Below are positions 33,704 through 44,951 of a stretch of 64,000 nt of DNA, in pieces. The position numbers and the translations under genes were made by a program. Source of the stretch: Tetracladium setigerum (lineage: Eukaryota > Ascomycota > Leotiomycetes > Helotiales). The notes under the pieces were generated by a model that saw only the letters and a list, made by a program, of their open reading frames with translations, did not search any database and was not told the origin of the DNA. Location of the stretch: positions 3,286,001 to 3,350,000 of the forward strand of contig PZJY01000005.1 in the NCBI GenBank assembly GCA_031472005.1, in the 5' to 3' direction. How positions within the stretch are numbered: the stretch's first letter is position 1; every line of letters begins with the position of its first letter.

Positions 33704-35221
33704 TCAGTATGTACTTGGTACCAAAGAGTTGACATATGCTTCCACAGCTGCATAAGTGCCAGTATAGCTAACAGTACTGGTGCCTGGAGCTGTAACACCA
33801 GGCCCGTTCATTGGCGAGGCCTTCTCATCCGAGATCAGTTGTCCAGTCTTTCCAAATGACTTCACCTCCGTGATCAATCTCGCATCGATGCCATCCCGGC
33901 TGGGGAAGGTATTTCCCACATTCGCAATCACATAATCTACTGCCTGAGCGGGCGTGAGAAGCTTCTTCACAGGGGGATATGGGTACTGCGTGCTCTCGAT
34001 GACCATGTTGGAGTAGCAGGTAGTGGACACGCAGAGCGCTGCGCCGTTGAGCACTCCGTCTCTGTTGGAATCATAGAAGTTGTTCGACACGAAACCGTGG
34101 AAGTTGGCGTTTCCGCGCGTGAATGCCGTGACGCTGGTGGAAGGTCCGGAGATGAAATAGTTGTTGATGATGTTGGCAAAGGATGTTCCGGCGGAATCTC
34201 CAGCGATGTAGCCACCACCACCTCCCCAGTTGTAGACCACGTTGTTCGTGAACTCATTCACGCCCTTGACCTTGGGGTTTCGGGTTTTGTTGTCGATGTA
34301 GAGATTTCGGAAGAGAGAAATCCCACCGTCAGTCTCCATCAGACCGCCACAGGAGTGCGTTTCGAGTCCTTGGGCAATGATACTGTTTTGCACTGTGATG
34401 TTCACGGCTGTTCCAGAGACGGAGAAGGTCTCATCGCGACCCCAGGCGGCCGAGACGTGATCAAAGATCATGTTACGGCCTTCAGCAATGGTGATGCCAT
34501 CCTTTCCAGAGTCGCCGTTCTTTCCCATTCGGATACGGATGTATCGAACAATAGAGTTGTGAGCGTTGGAGAAAGAGAATCCGTTGCCATATACCGTAAT
34601 GCCACCACCGGGGGCAGTTTGACCGGCAATATAGATGCTGGCGGAGACAACGATTCGAGTGTCGATATTGATGGTTCCACCAACCTTGAAGACGACAAGA
34701 CGGTTTGGCTTAGAGACAGCATCTCGGAGAGACCCAGCTCCAGAATCAAGCAAGTTCGTGACTTCATAAACCGTTCCTCCATTTCGGCCACCGATGGCAT
34801 TGCGTCCAAAGCCTTCTGCACCCGGGAAGGCGAGACCAGACTCTGCGGCGACGGCGGCAGCAGAGACTGTGCTTGTTCTAAGCGTTGTTGGAGCTGCAGT
34901 TGTGGTTTTAGATGTTGTTGTTATCACTGGGGCTTGGGTAGTTGAGCTGGTGACAGCTGCTTTTGTCGTAGTAACTGGAGCTGCCGAAGATGCGACAGCT
35001 TGAATGCATTGGGAGTACCATTGGCTTGCATTTCTGTTGTCGGACATTAGCACTCTGCATTGCAAAAGAAGAGGACCGAGAATGGGAACATACGAGCAAG
35101 TCCATCCGGCCACACAAGTAGTAGCGCCGGTCCAGCCTTCACCACCACATTGCGCCCATGGTTGAGCCTGCGCATTTACAAGCGCAAGAGCAGAAATCTG
35201 AAGAAGAATAGAAGACCTCAT
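33704..35221 (-). CDS. Secreted pectate lyase (PL1-like) with N-terminal CBM1
   Basis: Two exons on the minus strand, 35221-35094 and 35033-33704, giving 485 aa. The 60-nt intron has no stop in frame, but removing it restores the CBM1 spacing WTC-SNASQWYSQC. A signal peptide is visible (SSILLQISALALVNAQA). The carbohydrate-binding module follows (QPWAQCGGEGWTGATTC), then a Thr/Ser/Ala linker. The catalytic domain starts LAFPGAEGFGRNAIGG and continues with TNLLDSGAGSLRDAV and repeated beta-helix rungs (IVRYIRIRMG, MIFDHVSAAWG, NNVVYNWG). The fold is a PL1-like parallel beta-helix that cleaves polygalacturonate by beta-elimination. A cellulose-binding CBM1 on a pectinase would anchor it to the plant wall. 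The frame is intact. It suggests a plant-associated or saprotrophic life style. Confidence 0.93.
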   Translation of the reverse strand: MRSSILLQISALALVNAQAQPWAQCGGEGWTGATTCVAGWTCSYVPILGPLLLQCRVLMSDNRNASQWYSQCIQAVASSAAPVTTTKAAVTSSTTQAPVITTTSKTTTAAPTTLRTSTVSAAAVAAESGLAFPGAEGFGRNAIGGRNGGTVYEVTNLLDSGAGSLRDAVSKPNRLVVFKVGGTINIDTRIVVSASIYIAGQTAPGGGITVYGNGFSFSNAHNSIVRYIRIRMGKNGDSGKDGITIAEGRNMIFDHVSAAWGRDETFSVSGTAVNITVQNSIIAQGLETHSCGGLMETDGGISLFRNLYIDNKTRNPKVKGVNEFTNNVVYNWGGGGGYIAGDSAGTSFANIINNYFISGPSTSVTAFTRGNANFHGFVSNNFYDSNRDGVLNGAALCVSTTCYSNMVIESTQYPYPPVKKLLTPAQAVDYVIANVGNTFPSRDGIDARLITEVKSFGKTGQLISDEKASPMNGPGVTAPGTSTVSYTGTYAAVEAYVNSLVPSTY

Positions 35222-36642
35222 CTTGAGGACTAAATGAACGAAAAAGACAAAAATGTGGAAACGAAAGCAATGATTTTCAAAATCTTAAAGCCGAGAAGAA
35301 TGCCATCACGAGAGGGACGCCTCTTCCTCTTATGCTAAATCACATCTCGCTCCCATTTATGCCAGACGTAAGAAATAATCCGTAAATATATTAAAGAAAT
35401 AAGCGAAGACGGGGAAGATGGCTCGATCGGTTTGTTCGAGCCTTGCGAGAATGTCAAATAGGTTTAGCATCGGAGATATACTACCAGCAACCAATTGCGA
35501 AGGTGACGCCTTGCTTCATATAGACAAACGATATCCACTTGACATCGAATCTGGACGTGGAGTCGACGAAATCGAAGGCACAGATGGTCGTACTGTAATT
35601 TTAGATGTGGCTTGGCATTGTTTCGAAATTTGGAGAGGGGTGATTGGTGGTTGTGTTTCAACCGGGGAGGTTATGTTGCAAGCGAGAGCAGAAAAGGAGG
35701 GGTAACTAGCGGGGAATTTAAATTGATGCCCCGGATTGTGATATATTTTTCAATTTGGAAAAGTTGCCTTAAGTGGTGGGACCTCAATATCCAGATTATC
35801 GAGCAAGAAAAATCTCCCAAAAGAGCCCTTTCGCATGCTCGTCCATGTCTCCTTCGGGCGAGTTCTTGTAACGTAATATAATCTTACATTACCATTCACT
35901 ACCAAAGTGCGGGCGTGCTCTCGATCTCGGATAATAGTGTTGAGAGTGTATATCCCGGAGTTTGACTAGTCGAAATTTTGCTGTCAGGCAACTGTGTGGC
36001 AGCTGAGATTAGACACAGGAGGCATGGCTAACCAGTAACAATTGGGGCAATTGTCGCGCGTTCACTGAAGAAACAATACATGGCTCTCGGATCTGACGCT
36101 GTCACTGCTGAACCAGCACAGAGTGATTCACTCTGAAGAGCGACTTCCACCAAAGAAAAATCCGTGGCTCACTTTACTATGCTTCCCTCCCATCCTTTAA
36201 CCTCGAGGAACTAATAAATGACGTTTGTTCATTTCACCGAAAGTCGTCTATGGTTCCGCGAGTACGAGAATATTGTGACCTTCAAACCATGATTCATTCA
36301 ACCTAGCGAGGGAGAGGGGCGATACGTGAAGATTTGGAGGTGATATTTCTTGTTTTCTTCTTTCTTCCTTGTGCTTTTGTGTCATTCGAATACCCGTTCA
36401 ATATTATAGTAGCTTCGGTCCAGCTAATGCCATCCTTCTCCTGCTCTGGCGATAACTTCCGTGCTTGTTGCTTGACATGCAGGACTTTTTAGCCCTCCAG
36501 CTCCAGTGCTAGCGTTCATCTTTTAAACAATCCTATAGTCTCTTCATGGGAGCAAAACAGATTAAGATGAGGCGAAAAAAGGCACAATCATACAAGAACA
36601 TCGCTCGCATTCAAATTCCTCTCATATCGACACTATTTCACA
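35222..36642. other. Gene-poor interval (1.4 kb)
   Basis: Promoter of the pectate lyase gene. A 95-codon plus-strand frame at 35418-35705 has no recognisable feature and was not called. Confidence 0.45.
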
Positions 36643-36926
36643 TTACCGCCGGCTTACTTTGTACCACTCACCAGGACGCCTCCACATGAGCTTAGATTCC
36701 TCCTGCTGAAACGTGCGCTGGCTATCACTCCAGACGCTGTGAACCCTGTTAAATGCAACCTTTGGGCCCAGTCCTCCAGACATTTCAATAGGGCCCGACA
36801 AGCTTGGACAACGAGGGTCGAAGAAACCTGGCATTATCCTTCGCTCTTGACCCCAGGGTGATAGATAATAGCCAGGTCGGTAGACGTAGCGTTGGCTAAA
36901 GGGTTGTAACCACCTGAGAAAGGCAT
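36643..36926 (-). CDS. Possible small uncharacterised protein, start frame uncertain
   Basis: A minus-strand frame ending at 36643 encodes a Trp/Tyr/Arg-rich peptide (RYVYRPGYYLSPWGQERR, later SLSGPIEMSGGLGPKVAF). The nearest well-placed ATG (36926, in an AAAATGCC context) is in the neighbouring frame. One extra base in the following CC would join them into about 94 aa, the same kind of shortfall seen in six recognised genes here. Otherwise the frame begins at an internal ATG (codon for MPGFFDP). A TATA-like TATATATA lies about 100 bases upstream of the ATG at 36926. No family was recognised, and this may be noise. Confidence 0.33.
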
Positions 36927-37481
36927 TTTGACTTGTTTTTTTTTGGGCTAATATTCTGGGCGGAAAATGGTTTGGACTTTTTTTGAGCAAGAAAGTAAAT
37001 GGGATGGATGGAAGAAATCTAGACGGGTATATATAGAATATTATGGAGACGGTGAATATTTCATTGACAAAAACAGGACGAGAAAGAAGTGAATGGACAG
37101 GTCTAAAGGAAATCTGACCAGCTATTCAGAGGTATTTGTGACTTTCAGCTACTACGCCATACAATTCCACTACTTATGCCTCCAAAACTTAGGCGTAGAA
37201 CCACATAGATGACGAGGAATTTGAAACATTGAATGATATAGACGCAGCAAGAGCAACCCTGGGAAGCCAGTGAATAAGAACAAGAATGCACGACAGATGG
37301 ATGTAAAGTTCGTAGCACTCGCCTAGCGGCCAATTACACATTTTATTACCAACTATTATTTCCCAACAATCTATAAACATGCCATGTGAAGCATCAATTG
37401 AGCATTCACCAATGTATATCCTCTCCAACGCCATTGCCATTGTCATTGCCTACCGCTTTTCCAGATCAGTATTCTAAGCCA
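36927..37481. other. Intergenic gap with TATA-like element
   Basis: GTATATATAG near 37028-37037. No gene seen between the small frame and the GH128 gene. Confidence 0.4.
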
Positions 37482-38462
37482 TTATAGTGCCGACAAACCG
37501 GCCACAATCGCAGCAACCAGCAAAGCTCCTGTCCATACAACCTCCCTTGCAGCAGCACTGGGGATGTTCCCAGTCGCAGCTTGGCCCAAATACCAGCTCC
37601 CGATATCTGTCAGCCTTCCCTTGCTGTCCAACATGGCGGCATTTGGCCCGACATTCGAGATGTCCGATCGGAAGGACCCGAAGTATGAGTATCTTTCGAC
37701 GTAATCGATTCGATCCATATATTCGGCCGAGGTCTTGAAGAAATACTGGGAGTCTACGAGACTTCCTCCGGCAAGAGCATATTCGGTGACCCAGAGGGAA
37801 GTGTTGGGGTATCTGCAGCAGTCAGCGGATTGTAGAAGGGAAGAGGAAATTGGGGGAGGAACTCACGTTGCATAAACCTGTCCGAGATGGCTTGCAAGCC
37901 CTTCAAAATTTCCATACCAGTGAACTGGCAAGAAATCAATCGTGCAATTGGTGCCCAAATTCGAGCAAGCTGTAAAGAAATCTTCCAACCATTGGTGACC
38001 CCGTGGTGATCCGGTCACGGCAGGTCCTCCGAGCTTGATTCCCAGCTTCTTCAGCGGCTGGACTTGCGCGATCCAGTTCGCAGCAGCAGCTTCTGCGGTA
38101 ACGCCGGATCCTCCGGTTGATGCCTCTCCATCCGGTTCATTGTAGCCCATAACATGTGTGATATTCAATCCGTTGCTGATAAGGGTTTCGATCTCATCCT
38201 TGAATGTGGAGGTGGGGTTCCAGAGCATGGGCACGAAGTGGAAATCGGATTGAGCGACGCCCGAGTAGATGGGCGATGGGCTGACCTTGTAGTTGTAATA
38301 CCAGGTCAGGTCCGTCTTTGGAGGCGGCCATAATTTGTTGTCGTCTGGATGTGCTGGATTGTTGACGAATACGAGACCACGCTTCGCAGAGGATTGGAAA
38401 TTTTGTGCGAGGGAGGTGGTGAGGAGGGTGGAGGAGGCGAGGAAGAGAGTGACGAGCTGCAT
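37482..38462 (-). CDS. GH128-type beta-1,3-glucanase, secreted, probably GPI-anchored
   Basis: Two exons on the minus strand, 38462-37867 and 37812-37482, giving 308 aa. A signal peptide covers about residues 1-19 (LVTLFLASSTLLTTSLA). The catalytic-core family (Asl1/GH128) shows AKRGLVFVN, WYYNYKVSP and FVPMLWNP. The two acid residues lie in HVMGYNEPDGE (Glu109) and SLWVTEYAL (Glu209), with FLPVHWYGN between them. The C-terminus ends in a hydrophobic run (TGALLVAAIVAGLSAL) after small residues, as expected for GPI attachment. Family members cut beta-1,3-glucan and take part in fungal wall remodelling. The frame is intact. Confidence 0.9.
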
Positions 38463-40623
38463 TTTGGTGATGGTCGAGGATGGCGGTGGATTGATAGAAA
38501 TAGAAAGATTGAAGAGATGATTGACGACGACGACTGAAGATCTGGGGGATCTTCGTCTTTATCGTAATGGTTGAGGGTCGAACACGAGCTTGACGAGGGT
38601 GTACTTCTTGGTCTGCTTCTTGGGCTGCATACAGTAGCTGCTGTTATCTATGATGCCAGGGAAGGAGGGAAGAAGAACAGAATAACGACAGAATAACGAC
38701 AGGATTGGATTACTCCAAGAGGATGAGACAAAATGGAAGAGTAGAAATCAGAGTTGATATATTAAGTACAGAAGAGAACAGCAGAGAGGAGCCCATTCCT
38801 GATACGGACTCGCACTGAGCCAGTCCAGTGCAGTAGTTGGTTGACGAAGCCATCAAGTCTTGGTTTGCGCTGTGGTCTGCTCGGGATCTCTAGCTGGCGG
38901 CGTTCCTGAGATATTGAAGCGCTAGATGGGGTCTAGCGGAGGCCAAAGAGGGCTAAGATGCTCCTAAGATGCGCCTTTCCGCAGCCTGGAACTTTCAAGG
39001 GAGGAATTCGGACGACGACCCAGCAAATCACGACTCCTGCGGCTGGCGCATGGCGGGAATTCAACAAAAGGAAAAGATGAAGACCGCGACGACGGGGGAA
39101 TTTCCAGGGCTTTATATATTATGGCATGTAGATATAAATATCTATCCGTGACTGAGAGCGATGGCCAGCTGACGGATTGGGGGCGGTCAGGTACAGTGAA
39201 TGCGACGAATGGGAGAGGAATATTGTGCTGACATTCCATCCATGACCCCTGAAGAAGCCGCACTTTTCCCTTTTCCACACCATGACAATGACGGGAGCGC
39301 GAGCGATGAGTTATTTTGGGCTTTCCTTGGTGTTTCCTTGGTCGAAATGCAGGCATGCTTGGCGTCCTCTGTTGATCATTGATTTTATTTTAGCGAGAGA
39401 GACCAGGTCATGTCGTGCAGATCTCTATCAGACTACTGTACAGGAAAGTATCGTATCTCCTTCTCGTGGCTTTGAGTTTCGGAGGAAAAGACATCACTTT
39501 CTTGTCTGTCTTATCTCAAACTGATCGGATGAATATATATCATGGGTAAGAAGCTTCTGGATGATGTGATGTCTTGTTGCTGCGTTCCCCACGTTTTGAT
39601 GGTTACTGTACCATGATGTCCATAGGGAGTGTCTCGATTTTTGGTCGTATTCATCTTTTCTGGCGCCGAATATATCTTAACAGATAATGGCATTGTTCTG
39701 CTTCTTCCGAGACCTTTGTTAGGCTGGATCGTTGTCGAACAATTCCCGAGGAGTTGGTAGTATTATGGTACAGTTGTAGCACTGAGACTCGTCAGCAGCA
39801 TTTTAGGTTTTTCCTTTCTGCAGTTTTCACGTTCAATTTTCAGCTCGTATTGCCAAGACCTCTGCACTTTAGAATGAACAACTTATCGCCTTCATCCACC
39901 ATACGGAGCATAGCTTCCTCATGGCAATATCTAAAATACCCATAACGAATGGTAACCTCTAGAGAAGGGCGTGATATATCTCGAAAAGAGAAGTTGCAAC
40001 AATATCGTTTACATGGAACTTCCAACACTGTCCGTCCACTATCTCGGTGAGAAAGAATCACCATCTGGCTTTCCTGCCACAGCAAAGTGATCCATCGCCG
40101 AGCTTACTTTCTATCATAAAGCCGCCTCTATCATTATTCGGGTCATTGATCTTACCTATGAAACCTTGCTCGTCAACTACCTACCTACCTGCCTTACCTC
40201 TATGTCTTGCCTCCCTCTCTCTTCGAGTCAGTTTGAATCAGACGCCACATTCGAGGTAAAAAGCTCTTTCAGAAATGGCGATTTGATTGCTAGCAATTTT
40301 GAGAATTATCAAATACCATTCACTATTCCTTTCAAATCATCAAACATCGTCGTCCTGGGTTGAGTTGAAGCCCCCCTCAGCAACATAATGGTTATGGTCA
40401 TTGGTGCTGTTTCCGGAGCTCTTGTCGGCATATCTGCCTCTTGGCGGCCGTCGGCTTGTCGGTACCGAGGCATTTCCAAAACGCTCCTCCCCCAGCTTCC
40501 ACATCCACATCGCTCGGCCTCATAAATAATAAGCAGCAATTCTTCCACAACAACTGCTCTGCTCTTCCACAACTCCAACAACTCAACCATCTACCACGAT
40601 TTCCAACCCCAAAATCATCCATC
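38463..40623. other. Gene-poor interval (2.2 kb)
   Basis: Promoter of the GH128 gene on the left and of the thiolase gene on the right. Several 60-130 codon frames have no family features and none was called. From 40441 the frame upstream of the thiolase ATG is open but contains no ATG. Confidence 0.5.
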
Positions 40624-42017
40624 ATGGCTGCCGAAAGACTCAGTTCAATCCTTAAACACCTCACTCCAGGTTCTTCTGGTTTGTCGTCACTGTACGATCC
40701 AACCCCTCCCTCCTCGTCCAAACACATGCTAACAGACAGCAGCACCTCAAAGAACGCCGACGATGTGGTTATCACCCTCGCAATCCGCACACCATTAACC
40801 AAGGCCTTCAAGGGAGGCTTCAAGGATACGGAGCTCGACTTCCTCCTCTACTCAATCCTCCAAAAAGTTCTCGAGAAGTCCAAGATCGACCCTCAGCTGA
40901 TTGAAGATATCTGCTGTGGCAATGTATGACTCCAATTCCTCCTCGGTATCCAGCTCTAACACCTCCAGGTTTCTGATGGCAAGGCTGCATACAAACTTCG
41001 AGCTGCTGCCCTCGCTGCCGGCTACCCAACAACCTCGGCCGCTTCCACAGTCAACCGCTTCTGCTCTTCCGGTCTCAAGGCCACCCAAGATATCGCGAAT
41101 CAAATTGCCCTTGGAAACATTGAAATTGGTGTTGCTGTGGGTGCAGAGATGATGTCTGTCGGCGGTGATCGTTTGGAGAAGCCATTCCACCCCGAGGTCC
41201 TTAAGAATCAAGACGCTTCCGACTGTATGATGCCAATGGGACAAACAAGTGAGAATGTTGGAAAGGATTTCAATATCACAAGGGAGCAACAGGATAAATA
41301 CGCCGCGGAGAGTTACCGCCGAGCTGAGGTTGCACAAAAGGCTGGATGGTTCGATGACGAGATTGTTCCTATTGTCGCAGAAGTCAAGGACCCAAAGACT
41401 GGAGAGTTGAGGAAGGTTACGTTGACAAAGGATGAGGGACCAAGACACGGCACGACCTATGAGGGATTGGCAAAGATTCGTCCTGCTTTCCCAGACTTTG
41501 GAGACAAGTCAACTGGAGGAAACTCTTCTCAGGTCACAGACGGAGGTATGTCTCCCCACCCTTTAGTTTGGATCATGCTAATTAAGTAGCTGCTGCAATT
41601 CTTCTCATGAAACGATCCAAGGCCATTGAGCTTGGTCAACCGATTCTTGCAAAATATGTTGGAGCAACGGTTGCTGGACTTGCTCCAAGAATTATGGGAA
41701 TTGGCCCATCGATTGCTATCCCCAAGCTCCTTGCCCAGTACAACATCACAGTTGAAGACTGCGATATCATTGAGGTCAACGAAGCTTTTGCCTCAATGGC
41801 TGTCTATTGCAAGGATACTCTCAATCTACCACATGAGAAGATGAATCCTCGAGGTGGTGCAATTGCTCTTGGTCATCCATTGGGAGCTACCGGTGCTCGA
41901 CAAATTGTTACTGGTCTGAGTGAGTGTAGGAGACAAAAGAAGAAGATTCTTTTGACGAGTATGTGTATTGGTACTGGGCAGGGAATGGCCGGCCTATTTG
42001 TCAACGAGCAGCTGTAA
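40624..42017 (+). CDS. Peroxisomal 3-ketoacyl-CoA thiolase with PTS2
   Basis: Three exons, 40624-40923, 40969-41545 and 41590-42017, giving 434 aa. The N-terminus carries a PTS2 (Arg5-Leu6-x5-His12-Leu13 in ERLSSILKHL), which sends the protein to peroxisomes by Pex7. Thiolase residues are present: nucleophile Cys132 in VNRFCSSGLKA, His388 in GGAIALGHPLGATGAR, and Cys418 in SMCIGTGQGMAG. The enzyme cleaves 3-ketoacyl-CoA to acetyl-CoA and a shortened acyl-CoA, the last step of beta-oxidation. The ATG at 40624 was chosen because the PTS2 directly follows it. The frame stays open for 61 codons upstream without an ATG. No other beta-oxidation gene is near. Confidence 0.94.
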
Positions 42018-42332
42018 GGCATTGTAGTTTATGTTTATATTTAAAAAATGCAATCAATTTGTTGGAATACTACAAGCACTGAATCAACGTATGAATATAA
42101 AGAAAACGGAAAGAAATGGAAGGCAATCTCATTTTGCTTCTAGCAAGGACAAGATCGCTATCTAATGCCATCTAGACAGTCAAGACCTCGGTCTTCCAGT
42201 ACACAATCAAATATTTTATATTTCACTTTGCTCTGTATAAGTTGACATACCGACAACTTGGTCCTATCGAAAGTATTTACATAAGACGCACGCCAACCCA
42301 CTACAGCAACCCAAGTGATTCCTTACTTCTCG
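42018..42332. other. Convergent 3' flanks
   Basis: Between the thiolase gene (+) and the MFS gene (-). AT-rich, no gene seen. Confidence 0.5.
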
Positions 42333-44037
42333 TCACTTGGTCTCGCCCTTCTCCATCCCAATAGTCTCTGCATGCACAACCTCTAACTTCTCCACATCCA
42401 AACCCCCACCACCAGGTCCATCGAAGATCATAGCAATCTCTTCCAGAGAAGGACCTTTTGTCTCGGGTATACGAGCCAAACTACAAAGATCTCAAATAAA
42501 ACCCATGGGAACCAGATGAGGTAGAACTTCCAAGCCATATTTTGCAGGCCGATCGGGAAAGTGTAGGTCGTGATGAGCGAGAAAGAGGTCGCGAAAAGTT
42601 GGTAACAAGCTTGTCCAGGCATACGGAGGCTGTAAGGAAGAATTTCAGTAATGTAAAGGCCGAGATTGCCGTTCAGACCAAGATTGTAAGCTGGCGAGAA
42701 GAGGTACAAAAATGCGACGACTGATCCACCGGCGGCTTTGTTGCTACTGCCTTTGGCAAATATAGCACTTCCGATAGTAATGGAGAGGAGACAGATAAAA
42801 ATGCATGTCAGTGATGCCAGGAAAAGTGTGCGGCGGCCGAGTTTGGCGGGAAGCGTGGCAAAGTAGAGAGCGGAGCCCCATGAGAGAATTTGTTGGGTTG
42901 CGTTTATCAGAGTTTGTTCGAAGCTGGTGGTGAGACCGACAGATGTAAGGACAGGGGAGAGATAACTGGGGATGTCAGTATGATTTGGCACCACCTGAAA
43001 AAAAAACCGCGGAACGTACTATGAGATAAAAGCATTTCCGGACATCTGGGAGATACAAGCGGTCCAGAAAAGCAGAAACAATCTCTTCCTGTTTCCTGGA
43101 GTCTTCACAAATTGAAGGTAGTTCTTGATGGCACTTCCTTGATCGATGCTTCTTTCGTAAGTGAGAGCATCTTGACATTCAGCAAACTCGAATTGAACAA
43201 GAGCATCATTTTCATCGCCTTCTGCGTGATACTTGGCAAAGAATGCAAGCGCTTCTTCACTGCGATCTTTGGAAATCAACCAACGAGGACTCTCTGGAAC
43301 CCACCAAAGTCCAAGAAGTTGGATTAAAGATGGTAAACCCTGGACAGCAGAAGGAATACGCCATGCTGCGCTTCCAGCGATGCGGAAAGTGCCGAATGTT
43401 GTCCAAGCAGCGATGATTGAACCGAGTGCGTAGGAGGTATTGAACAGAGCCGTGGCAGTCGCTCTGTGTGACGGATGAGCAATTTCGGTGATTAATGGGG
43501 CACCAGCGGATCCAAGGAAGACGGTACCGCAGCTGTAGAAAAATGAGTTTAGCTTTATGCTGAGCAGAAAGTTGAGTTGACTTACCCAAGAATGCCACGA
43601 GCAACAACAAACATGGGAAGGTTTTGTGCTGCACTTTGGAGAGTTGCACCTAGAATGCAAAGGGAAGCTCCCAAAGCAAGTCCAGCACGACGGCCAAAAG
43701 TGTCACTGACAAAAGAGATGAACGGGATTGCAATAATTCCACCGATGGGATAAGCTGCGTTGAACAATCCCAAGGTTGCGCCTTTGGGTTCTCCAAAGTA
43801 GTCCCGCCATGGCTTCACAGCCTGCAATCCATTCATCATCGAGCCATCGAACCTGGTTGAATTAGCGCTAACTCCTCAGAGAAAATAATGTACGTACCCT
43901 TGAGTGAAGATAGAAAGCATAGGAATGAGGACCAGGAGGTTGAGAGTCCGTAGATTCTTGCTTCTCCACCAGTGAACAGTGTCAATACTGCTGGCTGGCA
44001 TTGCCAGAGAGACGGGTGTACTTGCAGCAGCAACCAT
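42333..44037 (-). CDS. MFS sugar transporter, apparent -1 frameshift near the C-terminus
   Basis: Four exons on the minus strand: 44037-43898, 43852-43586, 43532-43020 and 42965-42333. They fall one base short of 518 codons. Sugar-porter motifs are clear: TQGFDGSMMNGLQ after the first span, FVSDTFGRRAGLALG in the first loop, and WWVPESPRWLISKDR before the central loop. The final motif should read YPETKGPSLEEI. Its YP and ETKGPSLEEI parts are in different frames because one C is missing in a CCC run (42465-42467). With it restored, the C-terminal cytosolic tail (IFDGPGGGGLDVEKLEV) is intact. The family moves mono- or disaccharides with protons (lactose-permease/hexose type). It is divergent from an intracellular alpha-L-rhamnosidase gene, so a rhamnose-containing glycoside is a likely cargo (inference). 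Confidence 0.9.
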
Positions 44038-44951
44038 GTTGACGGTACGTGATGAGGAGTTTTGTCGATATGCTTGATAGATGGACGATCGATGTCGATT
44101 TTGAGGCGAAGTCAATTGTCTGCACTTCTTGATAAACGGATTATTTGAGGAGGAAATGCTCGACCTTATATATTACTCAACCTTACATACTACTCAAATT
44201 CAATTGCTCTGGGCTCATCTAGGTAGCAGAAGAAATTCCATCCCGAGATTTGGTGGAGGTGGCGTTTCCAAATTGTCGAGATTTCGCATGGTTATTCCGG
44301 GGTGATGGTTGATGGTGATGAAGTCTGGAGAACAGAGCGCGGGGAATGCAGCGCTTGACACTTCCAAACCTAATTCCAGCCACACATGGGACGAGACGAA
44401 ACCAGATTCGAAGGTGTGAGGAGGGCGGAATCCCGGAAGAGTTGTGTCTTCTACCTAAATTTCACGAGTCGTGTCGGTCTTCTTGTACGAATGCGAGGAT
44501 ATTTCATCCTCACGTCGATGTAATACGAACCACGCTAGCCTTGAGCGGTATGGCTTCTATTACTGGAGTTGGAGATGTCGCCGCGGAAAGCCGGATTCTG
44601 AATTGGAGTGCATTGACAAACATTCCATCTTCATCTTGCCTGGTTAGGCTACTTACGACTCTACTCGCTGATTGTTTTCCCGAACTAGAAGCAAGTCATG
44701 ACTTCAGAAGACGGCTTTCAACGACGGGAGACTTGCACTCCTTCAATGAACTCCATCACGGCAAAGACTTCTAGCTTTCAAGTAGTTCTCGTTGCATCAC
44801 TTTCCGATCTTTAACCAGATGCGGGGAAGAGCTTTCCCACTGCCTGTGTCTTTCCTTCTGTTTTATTTACATTTATTCTCATTGAGTGTTCTCTTCTCCT
44901 CATGTTGTCGTTATTCCACCTCGCGACTAAATTCAACTTTCTTCTTCTACA
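44038..44951. promoter_or_regulatory. Divergent promoter between MFS transporter and GH78 rhamnosidase genes
   Basis: 0.9 kb shared by two divergent genes. CGGAATCCCG at 44426-44435 is an inverted CGG/CCG pair with four bases between. CCGCGG lies at 44581-44586. Such CGG triplets are typical half-sites for Zn2Cys6 regulators, and one is encoded next to GH78. The binding role is inference. Confidence 0.4.

Noticed and set aside
34097..34945. 282-codon plus-strand frame inside the pectate lyase gene
   Set aside because: Antisense shadow of the PL1 exon. No motif or signal supports it.
35418..35705. 95-codon plus-strand frame upstream of the pectate lyase
   Set aside because: No recognised feature or splice partner. 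It is within the range of chance frames.
44346..44774. 142-codon plus-strand frame between the MFS and GH78 genes
   Set aside because: No ordered motif. It occupies the divergent promoter, with unremarkable composition.
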